19,596 nt of DNA from an uncultured Collinsella sp. (GCA_900554495.1 USHR01000011.1:1-19596); one strand, 5' to 3'. Positions 6,297 through 14,499 are shown, numbered from the stretch's first letter. The notes: generated by a model not told the origin, from the sequence alone. Numbers and translations are program-made.

Positions 6297-8321
6297 CTAC
6301 ATCAAGTTGCAGACAGCCGCCGCGAAGGCAACGGGGTCCTCGGGGAGGATGCCCTCAACCAGCAGGGCCTGATCGTAGAGCAAGCCGGAGTACTGCTTGA
6401 TCTTGTCGGCGTCGCCTGCCTTCTGGGCAGCGACAAGCTTGTCGAAAACCGGGTGCTTGGCGTTGAGCTCGAGCACACGCTGGCTCTTGGGCATGCCGTC
6501 GGGCGCGCCCTCGGGTCCCTTCTGGAGCACCTTCTCCATCTCGAGCGAAAGCGGGCCCTCGGTGGTGATGCAGGCGGGGGCATCGGTCAGGCGCGCGGAG
6601 ACGGCAACTTTCTCGACCTTGTCACCGAGCGCCTCCTTCATAGCGCTAAAGAGGTCCTCGTTTTCCTTGGTGGCGTCCTCGGCCTCCTTCTTCTCGTCCT
6701 CGGTCGCCAGGTCAAGATCACCGGTCGCGACGTTCTTGAGCTCCAGATGACGATCCTCGACCTCGGGCTCGGCACCGTCGGCCACAGCCTTCTCGGCAGC
6801 CTCGCGGGCAGCATCGTCCTCGTAGATCTTGGGCATATCGGCGGCAACGTACTCACGCATGGCCTGGAACGTAAACTCATCCACATCCTGCGTCAGCAGC
6901 AGCACGTCATAGCCGCGGTCGAGCACGCCCTTTACCACGGGCATCTTGGCCAAGCGCTCACGCGAGTCACCGGCGGCGTAGTAGATGGCCTTCTGATCCT
7001 CGGGCATGCCCTTGGCATACTCGGCCAGGGTAATCATCTTCTCTTCCTTGGCAGACCAGAACAGCAACAGGTCGGCGAGCTCATCGGCCTTCATGCCATA
7101 GCTCGAGTAGATGCCGTACTTAAGACCGCGGCCAAAGTTCTCAAAGAACTTCTCGTAGGCCTCGCGGTCGTTGTCGCGCATATCCTCAAGACCGGCGGTA
7201 ATCTTCTTCTCCACGCGCTTGGCGATAGCCTTGAGCTGACGGTTCTGCTGCAGCGTCTCGCGCGAGATGTTGAGCGACACGTCGGCGGAATCCACGACGC
7301 CGCGGACAAAGTTGTAGTAGTCGGGCAGCAGGTCGTCGCACTTCTCCATAATCAGCACGTTGGAGCTGTAGAGTGCCAGGCCCTTCTCGTAGTCCTTGCT
7401 GTACAGATCGAACGGGGCGCGGCCCGGCACAAACAGCAGGGCGTCGTACTCGAGCGTACCCTCGGCATGGAAGCTGATAGTGCGCGCGGGATCGTCAAAG
7501 TCGTGGAACGTGGACTTGTAGAACTCGTTGTAATCCTTCTGCTCAACGTCGGGGCTGCGCTTTTTCCAGATCGGCGTCATGGAGTTGACGGTTTCGAGCT
7601 CCTGGTAGTCCTCGTACTCGGGCTTGTAATCGTCGCCAGCATCCTCGGGCTTGGGCTTTTGACGGCTCTTGGACACCATCATCTGAATTGGATAACGCAC
7701 ATAGTTGCTGTACTGCTGAATCAGGCTCTTGAGGCCCCACTCGGTCAGGAAGCGATCGTAGGTCTCGGCCTCGCCGTCGGCATCGAGCTTCTCGTTCTCG
7801 CGCAGCGTCAGGATGACATCGGTACCGTGCTCGGCACGCTCGCCGTCCTCGATGGTGTAGCCCTCAAGACCGTCGGATTCCCACACATGGGCGACATCCT
7901 CGCCATAGGCGCGGCTGACGACCTTTACGTGGCTGGCAACCATAAAGGCGGAGTAGAAGCCCACGCCAAACTGACCGATGATGTCGACATCGGAGCCCTG
8001 CTGCTCGGCGTTCTCGGTCTTAAACTCCTCGGAGCCGGAGTGGGCGATGGTGCCCAGGTTGCGCTCGAGCTCCTCGGCGGTCATGCCGATACCGTTATCC
8101 GAAATCGTGATGGTGCGGGCATCCTTATCAAAGGAGACGCGAATGGCCAGGTCGCCCTGGTCGATCTTGACGCTCGGATCCTGCAGGCTCTTAAAGTTGA
8201 GCTTGTCGACGGCGTCGCTCGCGTTAGAGATAAGCTCGCGCAGGAAGATTTCCTTATTGGTGTAGATGGAGTTGATCATGAGGTCGAGCAGTTTTTTGCT
8301 CTCGGTCTTAAATTGACGCAT
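6297..8321 (-). CDS. htpG: Molecular chaperone HtpG (bacterial Hsp90), 674 aa
   Basis: This is an ATP-dependent homodimeric chaperone of the cytosol. The N-terminal GHKL ATPase has E29 and N33 in LRELISNASDA, D75 in DNGIGM (75-80) and GQFGVGFYS (116-124). The middle domain carries the conserved SRETLQQNR segment with the catalytic arginine. The C-terminal domain is preceded by a long acidic linker (EDEKKEAEDATKENEDL region), which helps make it longer than the ~624 residues of E. coli HtpG. All ATP-site residues looked for are intact. AAAGGA lies eight bases before the ATG. No CIRCE or HAIR heat-shock operator was seen upstream, but a terminator-like hairpin occupies the leader. The GNAT gene upstream is on the same strand, 215 bases away. 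Confidence 0.97.
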   Translation of the reverse strand: MRQFKTESKKLLDLMINSIYTNKEIFLRELISNASDAVDKLNFKSLQDPSVKIDQGDLAIRVSFDKDARTITISDNGIGMTAEELERNLGTIAHSGSEEFKTENAEQQGSDVDIIGQFGVGFYSAFMVASHVKVVSRAYGEDVAHVWESDGLEGYTIEDGERAEHGTDVILTLRENEKLDADGEAETYDRFLTEWGLKSLIQQYSNYVRYPIQMMVSKSRQKPKPEDAGDDYKPEYEDYQELETVNSMTPIWKKRSPDVEQKDYNEFYKSTFHDFDDPARTISFHAEGTLEYDALLFVPGRAPFDLYSKDYEKGLALYSSNVLIMEKCDDLLPDYYNFVRGVVDSADVSLNISRETLQQNRQLKAIAKRVEKKITAGLEDMRDNDREAYEKFFENFGRGLKYGIYSSYGMKADELADLLLFWSAKEEKMITLAEYAKGMPEDQKAIYYAAGDSRERLAKMPVVKGVLDRGYDVLLLTQDVDEFTFQAMREYVAADMPKIYEDDAAREAAEKAVADGAEPEVEDRHLELKNVATGDLDLATEDEKKEAEDATKENEDLFSAMKEALGDKVEKVAVSARLTDAPACITTEGPLSLEMEKVLQKGPEGAPDGMPKSQRVLELNAKHPVFDKLVAAQKAGDADKIKQYSGLLYDQALLVEGILPEDPVAFAAAVCNLM

Positions 8322-8351
8322 GTGCAGTCCTTTCGCGCTACCCCCGTCCGC

Positions 8352-8377
8352 AAAAAACGGCCCGGTTGCCCGAGCCG
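8352..8377 (-). terminator. Intrinsic terminator or attenuator in the htpG leader
   Basis: On the minus strand CGGCTCGG (8370-8377) pairs with CCGGGCCG (8358-8365) around GCAA, an 8-bp stem with one U-G pair, followed by TTTTTTG. It ends about 30 bases before the htpG ATG, leaving room for only the ribosome site. It therefore either ends the GNAT transcript with htpG dependent on readthrough, or attenuates a promoter lying upstream of it. Confidence 0.7.
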
Positions 8378-8406
8378 CATCGCAGACCTGCTATGTTCAG
8401 ACTTAG

Positions 8407-8437
8407 ATTTTATAACCCATTAGCGCGCATATATACA
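8407..8437 (-). promoter_or_regulatory. Possible htpG promoter
   Basis: On the minus strand TATAAA (8409-8414), inside an AT-rich patch, resembles a -10. The hexamer 17 bases upstream (TGTATA, 8432-8437) is a weak -35. The start site would lie upstream of the leader hairpin at 8352-8377. Confidence 0.3.
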
Positions 8438-8486
8438 CACGGTATCGAAAAACTGTATGTCCGAGCGCTCCGATACGCCAATTGCC

Positions 8487-8533
8487 AAGGAGTGTCCCCA
8501 GCTGCCGGCAGAAAAGGAACGTCCCTAGCTGCC
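8487..8533. repeat. REP-like direct repeat, 27-bp period
   Basis: AAGGAGTGTCCCCAGCTGCC (8487-8506) and AAGGAACGTCCCTAGCTGCC (8514-8533) match at 17 of 20 bases. The perfect palindrome CTGCCGGCAG (8502-8511) sits at their junction. It lies directly after the stop of the GNAT gene. GGGACGTTCC-type motifs like this recur as extragenic repeats in related genomes to my recollection, often with REP-associated transposases; none is present here. Confidence 0.55.
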
Positions 8534-8536
8534 ACC

Positions 8537-9028
8537 CTAGACGCGCTTGGCCATCCAGGCATGAGGCTGGCCTTCATCCTCATAGTCCACCGGGGCAATC
8601 TGCGTGTAGCCCGCCTTGACATAGAGCGGTAGCACGTATTCCTGAGCATGCAGCTTAATGAGCTTGGCACCGGCATCACGCGCGGCGGCATCACTGGCCT
8701 CAACGATCGCACTCGCCAGACCGCGACGACGCATAGCCGGCAGCACGGCGACGCGCCCCATAATGTAGGTCTCCCCCGCCGCGACGCCTTCGTCCAAGTC
8801 GCACGCCGGCGACACCGGAGCCTCTGCATCAGCCGCGCGCTCAAGCTCTTCGGGAAACACGCGCGAGCAACCGGCAAGCTCGCCGTCTACATAGAGCGTC
8901 ACATGAATGCAGTTCGGATCCTCGTCGATAGCGTCGAACTCATTCTCGTAGCCCTGCTCGTCCATAAAAACGACGCGGCGCACCAACGCCGCGTCATCAA
9001 AGCATCCCGTCTTAAGTTGGATATCCAT
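8537..9028 (-). CDS. GNAT family N-acetyltransferase (163 aa)
   Basis: The protein is a single GNAT fold, probably transferring acetyl from acetyl-CoA to an unknown amine. The core motif A reads MGRVAVLPAMRRRGLASAIV, with the RRRGLA pyrophosphate-binding loop. It is followed by LIKLHAQEYVLPLYVKAGY and a C-terminal EDEGQPHAWMAK, the pattern of the ElaA/YjcF-like group, where the substrate is generally undefined. AAAGGG precedes the ATG by six bases. It lies 38 bases after the CpsB-like gene on the same strand, so it may be read through from the polysaccharide operon, but nothing links its function to that operon. Confidence 0.85.
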   Translation of the reverse strand: MDIQLKTGCFDDAALVRRVVFMDEQGYENEFDAIDEDPNCIHVTLYVDGELAGCSRVFPEELERAADAEAPVSPACDLDEGVAAGETYIMGRVAVLPAMRRRGLASAIVEASDAAARDAGAKLIKLHAQEYVLPLYVKAGYTQIAPVDYEDEGQPHAWMAKRV

Positions 9029-9066
9029 GCTGCCCTTTCATTCAATGCGAACGTTAGGGACAGATT

Positions 9067-9717
9067 TTAACGAAAATGAGCTCCGCGCACGCTAAACTTC
9101 GCGCGAGCCTTCGCCAGGCAGTCGTAATGACCCACGTTATGGGCATCGCTCGCGATGAAGCTGTACAGGTTCTGATCGAACAGGCGCTGTGCCGGCTTTT
9201 TCTCGCGACCAAAGCGACCGCCGGCAATAAAGTCCGCCGAAGCCTGCAGCTTGCAGCCCATATCGACCAGGCGCTCCGCCACGCTTACATCCTTTTGAAC
9301 CGCACGATAGCGCTCAGGATGAGCGATGATCACCTGGTAGCCACGGCACTGCAAATCGTAAATCGTGTTCTCGTACTCTCTAAACGCATACGCATCGGCA
9401 TGCGTCGAAAGCTCAAGCAGGAACTCATTGGTTCCATCAAAATGCAAGTGCTCCGCGGCATCGATACCAAGCTCAACGAGCTTTCGATGGTTGACCTCGA
9501 AGCCCATCTGGAGCGGAAAACCGTCAGCGTTATCGCGCAGCAGCTCAAAGGCATCCCACATCTTGTCGTAATCAAAATAGGGATCACGGCAGTGAGGAGT
9601 GCAAACAATTCTGGTTACACCGGCCCGCTTGGCAGCCTCGAGCATCGCCAAGCTCTCATCGAGATCGGCGGCGCCGTCGTCTACACCCGGCAAGATATGG
9701 CAATGAATGTCACGCAT
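9067..9717 (-). CDS. CpsB/CapC-type PHP-family protein-tyrosine phosphatase (216 aa)
   Basis: This is a metal-dependent (usually Mn) phosphatase that removes phosphate from tyrosines of the partner BY-kinase. The family metal ligands are visible: HCH at 5-7 and the GVDDGA loop (D13, D14), CTPH with H42, the FEVNH segment, AHPER and the C-terminal SDAHN. The length is normal for the family (about 215-255 residues). The ATG is 17 bases after the stop of the kinase gene; the ribosome site is weak (AAGG about 10 bases upstream), so it may depend on coupling. With the kinase and the Wzz-like gene it forms the classical regulatory trio of exported polysaccharide synthesis. Confidence 0.9.
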   Translation of the reverse strand: MRDIHCHILPGVDDGAADLDESLAMLEAAKRAGVTRIVCTPHCRDPYFDYDKMWDAFELLRDNADGFPLQMGFEVNHRKLVELGIDAAEHLHFDGTNEFLLELSTHADAYAFREYENTIYDLQCRGYQVIIAHPERYRAVQKDVSVAERLVDMGCKLQASADFIAGGRFGREKKPAQRLFDQNLYSFIASDAHNVGHYDCLAKARAKFSVRGAHFR

Positions 9718-9734
9718 AGGTCAGCCTTAATCAA

Positions 9735-10472
9735 CTAAACGTTTGCTCGGTTGGTGAAGATGCCCTTTTTGGAAGTCCCCTGATCGTCGGAGCCCTTCTT
9801 CACCTTCTTACCGTCCTTGGTGTAGTAGGAGTAGTAGTACTCGCTGGTCTCGGTCTCGCAGTAGTTCATAACGGTACCGATGAGCTTGACCTTCTCGGAC
9901 TTCTTAAGCTGACCGATGGCGTTGAGCGCCTCCTCGCGCTTGGTGAAGTCCTCGCGCACCACGAACAGCGTGCCGTCGGTCAGACTTGCGATCTCGGCAG
10001 CATCGATGAAGGTGCCGACCGGGGGAGCATCAAAGATGACGTACTGGAACTTGGCGGACAGCGCCTTTACCAGCTTGGCAAAGCGGTGAGAGACGATGAT
10101 GTCGGCAGGATTGGGAATGTGCGGCTCGGCATCGAGGAAGTAGAAGTTCTTCTGACCCGTCTCGACAATTGCCTGGTCAATGGAGATCTGCTCGGAAAGG
10201 ACCGCATAGAGTCCGCCGCGCGAACGAACGCCGAGCATATCGGAAAGGGACCTGCGGCGCATATCGGCCTCGACCAGGAGCACGGACTTGCCGCTCGTGG
10301 CGATTGCCTGAGCAAGGTTAATGGAAACCGTAGACTTGCCCTCGTTGGGAATCGAGGAGGTAACGGTGATGGTGCGAATGGGGTCGTCCACGCTCGCAAA
10401 GCGGATGTTGGCCAGAAGGGTCTTGGCGGCATTCTGTACAACGAGCTTGTCGGTGTTCTTTGCCTTAGCCAT
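9735..10472 (-). CDS. CpsD/CapB-type bacterial tyrosine kinase (245 aa)
   Basis: This is a cytoplasmic BY-kinase that autophosphorylates a C-terminal tyrosine cluster and, with its membrane partner, controls polysaccharide polymerisation or export. The Walker A motif is IPNEGKST (41-48), Walker A' is VLLVEADMRR (64-73), and Walker B is in YVIFDAPP at about 143-150. The tail has a tyrosine cluster YYYSYY at 212-217, followed by a Lys-rich end. This is the Gram-positive form, in which kinase and membrane activator are separate proteins. Its ATG is two bases after the stop of the Wzz-like gene, with AAAGGTGG as ribosome site, so they are co-translated. Confidence 0.93.
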   Translation of the reverse strand: MAKAKNTDKLVVQNAAKTLLANIRFASVDDPIRTITVTSSIPNEGKSTVSINLAQAIATSGKSVLLVEADMRRRSLSDMLGVRSRGGLYAVLSEQISIDQAIVETGQKNFYFLDAEPHIPNPADIIVSHRFAKLVKALSAKFQYVIFDAPPVGTFIDAAEIASLTDGTLFVVREDFTKREEALNAIGQLKKSEKVKLIGTVMNYCETETSEYYYSYYTKDGKKVKKGSDDQGTSKKGIFTNRANV

Positions 10473-10474
10473 GC

Positions 10475-11131
10475 CTATTTACCACCTTTCATAGCCGGAA
10501 TTCGGCCAACAACGGGAATGCCCAGGAGCTCTTCTGCCTCTTCGGCACCGCGGATACGGGTATTGAGCATGTCTGCCAAAACGACATAGGCAACTGCGAT
10601 AAAGATGCCAGCGAGGAACGCGACAGCAACGTACAGCATACGCTTGGGACCACTGGGGACTTCGGGGGTCTTAGCCTCGTCGATAACGTTGATGCTCTGG
10701 GCAGCGCCGACGTTCTGAGCGACCGTACTCACCGAGCTGGCCATGGCCTTTGCGACCTTAGCCGTCTCCTTGGCATCGGTGCCGGTAACCGAAAGCGTAA
10801 TGACACGCGTGGTGGTCTCGGAGGAAACAGACACCTTGTAGTCATCCAGATCGGTGAGGCCCAGTTCATTGGCGGCGCCGCTCTTAACGCTATCGCTATC
10901 CAGCAGCGTGGCGATATCGTTGGAAAGCATCTGGCTCGCCGAGAGATCGTTATAGCTCATCTGACCGCTATCGTCGGTCTTGGCGAGAATGTACATGCTC
11001 GTCGTCGCGGTGTAGGTGTTGTCCATCGCAACAAAGGACACGATGCCCATGGCGATCGCGCAGACCACCGGAAGGGTGATGACCAGCTTAAGGTGCTTTT
11101 TGAGCAGCTGGAACAGTTCGAGAAGGGTCAT
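10475..11131 (-). CDS. Wzz/CpsC-type chain-length determinant, BY-kinase activator (218 aa)
   Basis: There are two membrane helices: one near residues 16-36 (LVITLPVVCAIAMGIVSFVA) and one near 165-186. The external domain of about 130 residues between them holds YTATTSMYILAK. A Pro-containing segment (VPSGPKRM) precedes the second helix, as usual in Wzz proteins. The short cytoplasmic tail (RIRGAEEAEELLGIPVVGRIP) is the part that docks and activates the kinase in CpsC/CapA homologues. It is the first gene of the trio. Its ATG follows a spacer with GAAAGGC. No glycosyltransferase, flippase or polymerase gene lies in the window, so the polymer it serves is unknown. Confidence 0.9.
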   Translation of the reverse strand: MTLLELFQLLKKHLKLVITLPVVCAIAMGIVSFVAMDNTYTATTSMYILAKTDDSGQMSYNDLSASQMLSNDIATLLDSDSVKSGAANELGLTDLDDYKVSVSSETTTRVITLSVTGTDAKETAKVAKAMASSVSTVAQNVGAAQSINVIDEAKTPEVPSGPKRMLYVAVAFLAGIFIAVAYVVLADMLNTRIRGAEEAEELLGIPVVGRIPAMKGGK

Positions 11132-11178
11132 GCAGCTTGCCTTTCATTTCCCCAGTTCGGATTGACAAAACTGTCCGT

Positions 11179-11207
11179 ATGTTATCGCATCTTTTTACCG
11201 AGACCAA
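11179..11207 (-). promoter_or_regulatory. Candidate promoter of the Wzz/CpsD/CpsB trio
   Basis: On the minus strand TTGGTC (11202-11207) and TAACAT (11179-11184) are separated by exactly 17 bases, in the only gap upstream of the Wzz-like gene. The leader would be about 40 bases. A small hairpin ACAGG/CCTGT (about 11224-11237) lies further upstream. Confidence 0.4.
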
Positions 11208-11266
11208 ACTCTATACATAAGAAACAGGCTCTCCTGTAAAAATGACGGAAGCAATCGTAAAATTGC

Positions 11267-11301
11267 ACAACAACGCCGCACCCGAAAGTCAAATGCGGCG
11301 T
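11267..11301 (-). terminator. Terminator of the PhoB/PhoR-like operon
   Basis: On the minus strand ACGCCGCA (11294-11301) pairs perfectly with TGCGGCGT (11273-11280) around 13 bases, followed by the weak T-run TGTTGTG. It sits 26 bases after the histidine kinase stop and before the Wzz promoter. Confidence 0.55.
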
Positions 11302-11326
11302 CTACATCAATATCTATGTTGTATCG

Positions 11327-12751
11327 CTATGCGAATGGCTCGTCCTGCTGTATGGGAAACGTCACCGTAATGGTGGTTCCCACGCCCAACTCGCTCGACA
11401 AATCGAGCGTGGCGTGATGATACAGGGCCGCATGCTTGACAATGGCAAGCCCCAGACCGGTTCCCCCGCGTGCCTTGGACCTACTCTTGTCCACGCGATA
11501 GAACCGCTCAAATACCTTGCCCTGTTCTTCAGGCGCGATACCGATTCCCGTGTCGGCGACCGCAAGGAACGGATGGCCTTCGTCGTTGGTGCCGCACTGC
11601 AGCGTAACCGCACCGCCGGGTCGATTGTAGCGGATGGCGTTGCTTGCCAGATTATAGATGAGCTCGTCAATCAAGCGCGACACGCCTTCGATGACCACAG
11701 GCTTGGTCTCATGACTTATCGTCACATTCGCCTGACGGGCGACCTGTTCAAGACGCTGCTCAACCGCGTAGATGGCACGCGAGAGCTCAATAGGCTCCGT
11801 GGACCCAATGGGCACCGCCTCGCCCTCAGTTGCACGCTCGGCCTCGTCCAAGTTAGACAGCGTAAGGATATCGTTGACAAGCGCTGCCAAGCGGCCCGCC
11901 TCACGATAGATGCGACCGCCAAAGTTGCGCAGGTCGTCCTCGCCCTCGACCATGCCGTTTGCGATGAGCTCGGCATAGCCCGAAATCGCCGTAAGCGGCG
12001 TCTTGAGCTCATGGGTGATATTCGCCGTGAACTCGCGGCGCATACGGTCGTTGTCCGCTAGCACCGCCATCTGGCGCTTGAGCTCCTGGCGCTGTGACTC
12101 GATACGCTCAAGCATGGGGACCATCTCGGCATAGGCGTGCTCATAGCTACGGCGTGGGTGGTCCAAATCCACCTCTTGCAACGGCGCGATGATGGCACGG
12201 GACTCGCGGCGCGCCATAAAAAACGAGAGTACCGCACCCGCTGCTGCGATAAGCAGCATCGGCGCCACCATCGACAGCAAAATCGCCGCAACGCCAGGCT
12301 GGGCCTGCGCCAAGCGGACAACCTGGCCGTTATCAAGGGCGACGGCGCGATACAGCATAATCTCGTCGAGCGTAGAGCTTGCGCGCTCCGCGGAACCCAA
12401 ACCACTCTCAAAGGCCTCGATGACCTCGGGGCGATCGCCATGGTTGGGCAGTATGGAAGGCGACGCCTCGTTGTCGTAGGCAACCGATCCATCCTTGTTA
12501 ATCAGCGTGATGCGCAAGTCCTCGCGATCGAGGCTACGCAAGAACGGGATGGGCTCCTGCTGCTCGTCGAGGGCGGCAGCAATGAGCTCGGTTTCCTGCG
12601 CCAGGTTGGCACTCGTGGCATCCGCCAAGGTGTTTTGCACAAAGAACGCGCCCAGCACCGTAAACGCCACGATAACCGCCATGGCGCAGACAAAGATTGT
12701 CACAAAAACGCGGTGCGACAGCGTATGTTTTCCCTGGGGGGCGAAGACCAC
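11327..12751 (-). CDS. PhoR-like sensor histidine kinase (474 aa)
   Basis: Membrane helices lie at about 15-37 and 157-179 and enclose a ~120-residue external sensor. That sensor has ITLINKDGSVAYDNE and the HGDRPEVIEAFESG pattern seen in Gram-positive PhoR-type PAS/Cache sensors. The cytoplasmic part has the H-box ITHELKTPL with phospho-acceptor H247, the N-box NLASNAIRYN, and the G-boxes DTGIGI and GGTGLGLAIVKH. All catalytic motifs are intact. The start is GTG at 12751, three bases after the TAA of the response regulator, with GGAGGA seven bases before it, so the two are translationally coupled. The neighbouring pstB supports a phosphate-sensing role, but that assignment is inference. Confidence 0.88.
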   Translation of the reverse strand: MVFAPQGKHTLSHRVFVTIFVCAMAVIVAFTVLGAFFVQNTLADATSANLAQETELIAAALDEQQEPIPFLRSLDREDLRITLINKDGSVAYDNEASPSILPNHGDRPEVIEAFESGLGSAERASSTLDEIMLYRAVALDNGQVVRLAQAQPGVAAILLSMVAPMLLIAAAGAVLSFFMARRESRAIIAPLQEVDLDHPRRSYEHAYAEMVPMLERIESQRQELKRQMAVLADNDRMRREFTANITHELKTPLTAISGYAELIANGMVEGEDDLRNFGGRIYREAGRLAALVNDILTLSNLDEAERATEGEAVPIGSTEPIELSRAIYAVEQRLEQVARQANVTISHETKPVVIEGVSRLIDELIYNLASNAIRYNRPGGAVTLQCGTNDEGHPFLAVADTGIGIAPEEQGKVFERFYRVDKSRSKARGGTGLGLAIVKHAALYHHATLDLSSELGVGTTITVTFPIQQDEPFA

Positions 12752-12754
12752 GGG

Positions 12755-13483
12755 TTACTCCTCCGATGCGGTGGCCGCGGTGTCGTCACCTTCGGCACCA
12801 TCACCGGCAGAAGGCTCGGCCAAGCGGTAGCCCACGCCGCGCACGGTCTCGATGGCGCCGGCATGCTCGCCCAGTTTTTGGCGAAGCGTCTGCACGTGCA
12901 CGTCAACGGTGCGCGAACCGCCGTCGAAGTCCCAGCCCCACACGCTCTGCAGCAACGACTCGCGGGTAAAGACCACGCCGGGCTTGCGCATGAGGTACTC
13001 GAGCAGGTCGAACTCGCGCAGGGTGAGCTTAAGCGACTCGCCGGCAACAGTCACCTCACGATGGCTGGGCGAGAGCACAATGTCGCCCACGCTGAGCACA
13101 TCGCTTGCCTGTTTGACCATGCCGCCGCGACGCAGCAGTGCGCGGCAGCGGCTGGCGAGCTCCATGAGCGAAAACGGCTTAGTCAGGTAATCGTCGGCAC
13201 CGCCATCGAGCGCCATCACCTTGTCGAGCTCGGTATCCTTGGCGGTAAGCATCATGATGGGCACCGTCGCCGTCAGGCGATCGGCACGCAGTCGACGCAT
13301 AATCGCCAAGCCATCGGTATCGGGCAGCATGATGTCGAGCAGCACAGCATCGGGCACCCGTCGCGCCACGGCGGCCTTAAACTCGCCATCGCACGAAAAG
13401 CCCTCGGCCTCGATTCCCTGCTTGCGCAGTGCGTAGACCGTCAAATCCCTGATGTTGTCATCGTCCTCGACGTAATAGATCAT
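12755..13483 (-). CDS. PhoB/PhoP-like OmpR-family response regulator (242 aa)
   Basis: This is a DNA-binding transcription factor activated by phosphotransfer from the kinase encoded just downstream. The receiver domain has the acidic cluster E6-D9, phospho-acceptor D50 (VLLDIMLPD), T80 (MLTAKD) and K102 (LTKPF). The C-terminal winged helix has LTLREFDLLEYLMRKPG and SRTVDVHVQTLRQKLG, ending VRGVGYRL. I chose ATG at 13481-13483 because AGAGGGG lies seven bases before it. The frame's earlier ATG at 13507 has no ribosome site and would add eight residues ahead of the receiver's first strand. Order in transcription is regulator then kinase, with pstB 64 bases upstream. Confidence 0.9.
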   Translation of the reverse strand: MIYYVEDDDNIRDLTVYALRKQGIEAEGFSCDGEFKAAVARRVPDAVLLDIMLPDTDGLAIMRRLRADRLTATVPIMMLTAKDTELDKVMALDGGADDYLTKPFSLMELASRCRALLRRGGMVKQASDVLSVGDIVLSPSHREVTVAGESLKLTLREFDLLEYLMRKPGVVFTRESLLQSVWGWDFDGGSRTVDVHVQTLRQKLGEHAGAIETVRGVGYRLAEPSAGDGAEGDDTAATASEE

Positions 13484-13547
13484 GTTGAACCCCTCTGCGG
13501 CCGGCATGACCGCATCTTAACCCTAAAGGTGCCTGTACTAGATGGTA

Positions 13548-14423
13548 TCAGCCAAAACGGCCCGTCAAATAATCCGCCGTGCGCGGATCAGTCGGATTCT
13601 TGAAGAGTTGCGCGGTGGGCGCGTGCTCCACCAGCTCACCCAGCAAAAAGAACGCGACCGAATCGGAAATACGCGCGGCCTGCTGCATGTTGTGCGTCAC
13701 GACCACGAGCGTGCAGGTCTCCTTGAGCTCGCAGGCCAGCTGCTCCACCACCAGCGTCGATACGGGGTCGAGCGCCGAGGTCGGTTCGTCCATCAGCAGA
13801 ATGTCGGGCTGCACGGCCAGCGCACGGGCGATGCACAGACGCTGCTGCTGGCCGCCCGAAAGACCCAGACCCGATTCTTTGAGCTTGTCCTTGACCTCGT
13901 CCCACAGGGCGGCGCGTCGCAGGGAGTCTTCGACCAGCTCGTCGAGCACGACGCGGTCGCGCACTCCCATGCCGCGAGGACCGTAGGCGACGTTGTCGTA
14001 GATGCTCATGGGAAACGGGTTGGGGCGCTGAAACACCATGCCCACGCGCTGGCGCAAACGGCAGATGTCGTAATCGCCCAGGATATCTTGACCATCGAGC
14101 GCAATCTTGCCCTCGATGCGGCAATCCTTGATGCCGTCGTTCATGCGGTTAAAGCAGCGCAGCAACGTGGACTTTCCGCAGCCCGAAGGCCCGATAAACG
14201 AGGTGATCTGCTTGTCGCGGATCTTGATATTCACGTCCTTGAGCGCATGATGGTCGCCATAGAACAGGTCGAGGCCCTCGACGTCGATGCGCGTCGGCGA
14301 GGCGGCAAGATCCTCTGCCGTGGGGCGAGTCGCATCCCCAACCTCGCGCTCGTACGCGGCCTCGGCCTGCGCTTTCATGAGTTCTTCAAGCTCCGTGGGC
14401 TCCACAGCCGCAGCAGCCGTCAT
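13548..14423 (-). CDS. pstB: Phosphate ABC transporter ATP-binding protein PstB (291 aa)
   Basis: This is the ATPase of the high-affinity phosphate importer. Walker A is GPSGCGKST (78-86), the Q-loop is in MVFQRPNPFPMSIYDNV (the FQRPNPFP phrase is diagnostic for PstB), the signature is LSGGQQQR, Walker B is ILLMDEPTSALDP, and the H-loop is VVTHNM. About 44 extra residues precede the ABC fold, so it is longer than the ~257 residues of E. coli PstB. ATG at 14421-14423 is preferred because GGAGG lies eight bases upstream; a GTG five codons earlier overlaps that site. The genes for PstS, PstC, PstA and PhoU are not in the window, which is unusual because pstB normally follows pstA. The nearest downstream genes are the PhoB/PhoR-like pair. 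Confidence 0.93.
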   Translation of the reverse strand: MTAAAAVEPTELEELMKAQAEAAYEREVGDATRPTAEDLAASPTRIDVEGLDLFYGDHHALKDVNIKIRDKQITSFIGPSGCGKSTLLRCFNRMNDGIKDCRIEGKIALDGQDILGDYDICRLRQRVGMVFQRPNPFPMSIYDNVAYGPRGMGVRDRVVLDELVEDSLRRAALWDEVKDKLKESGLGLSGGQQQRLCIARALAVQPDILLMDEPTSALDPVSTLVVEQLACELKETCTLVVVTHNMQQAARISDSVAFFLLGELVEHAPTAQLFKNPTDPRTADYLTGRFG

Positions 14424-14499
14424 ACCGCATACCTCCACATCGATATCAATTCAGCAGTATCGATAGTAGAAATCGCGGCTCATATGCACGTGAGCGCAT

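Noticed and set aside
6453..8423. Plus-strand open frame of 656 codons antisense to htpG
   Set aside because: It mirrors the codon bias of htpG in a high-GC genome; the product is rich in Leu, Val, Gly and His with no domain, and htpG is certain.
8322..8536. CIRCE or HAIR heat-shock operator before htpG
   Set aside because: Neither TTAGCACTC-N9-GAGTGCTAA nor CTTGAGT-N7-ACTCAAG occurs; the GAGCGCTC palindrome at about 8463-8470 is not a match.
13484..13507. Earlier ATG for the PhoB-like regulator
   Set aside because: It has no ribosome site, while the ATG at 13481-13483 has AGAGGGG at correct spacing and begins directly at the receiver fold.
14424..14438. GTG start five codons before the chosen pstB start
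   Set aside because: The GTG overlaps the GGAGG ribosome site that serves the ATG at 14421-14423.
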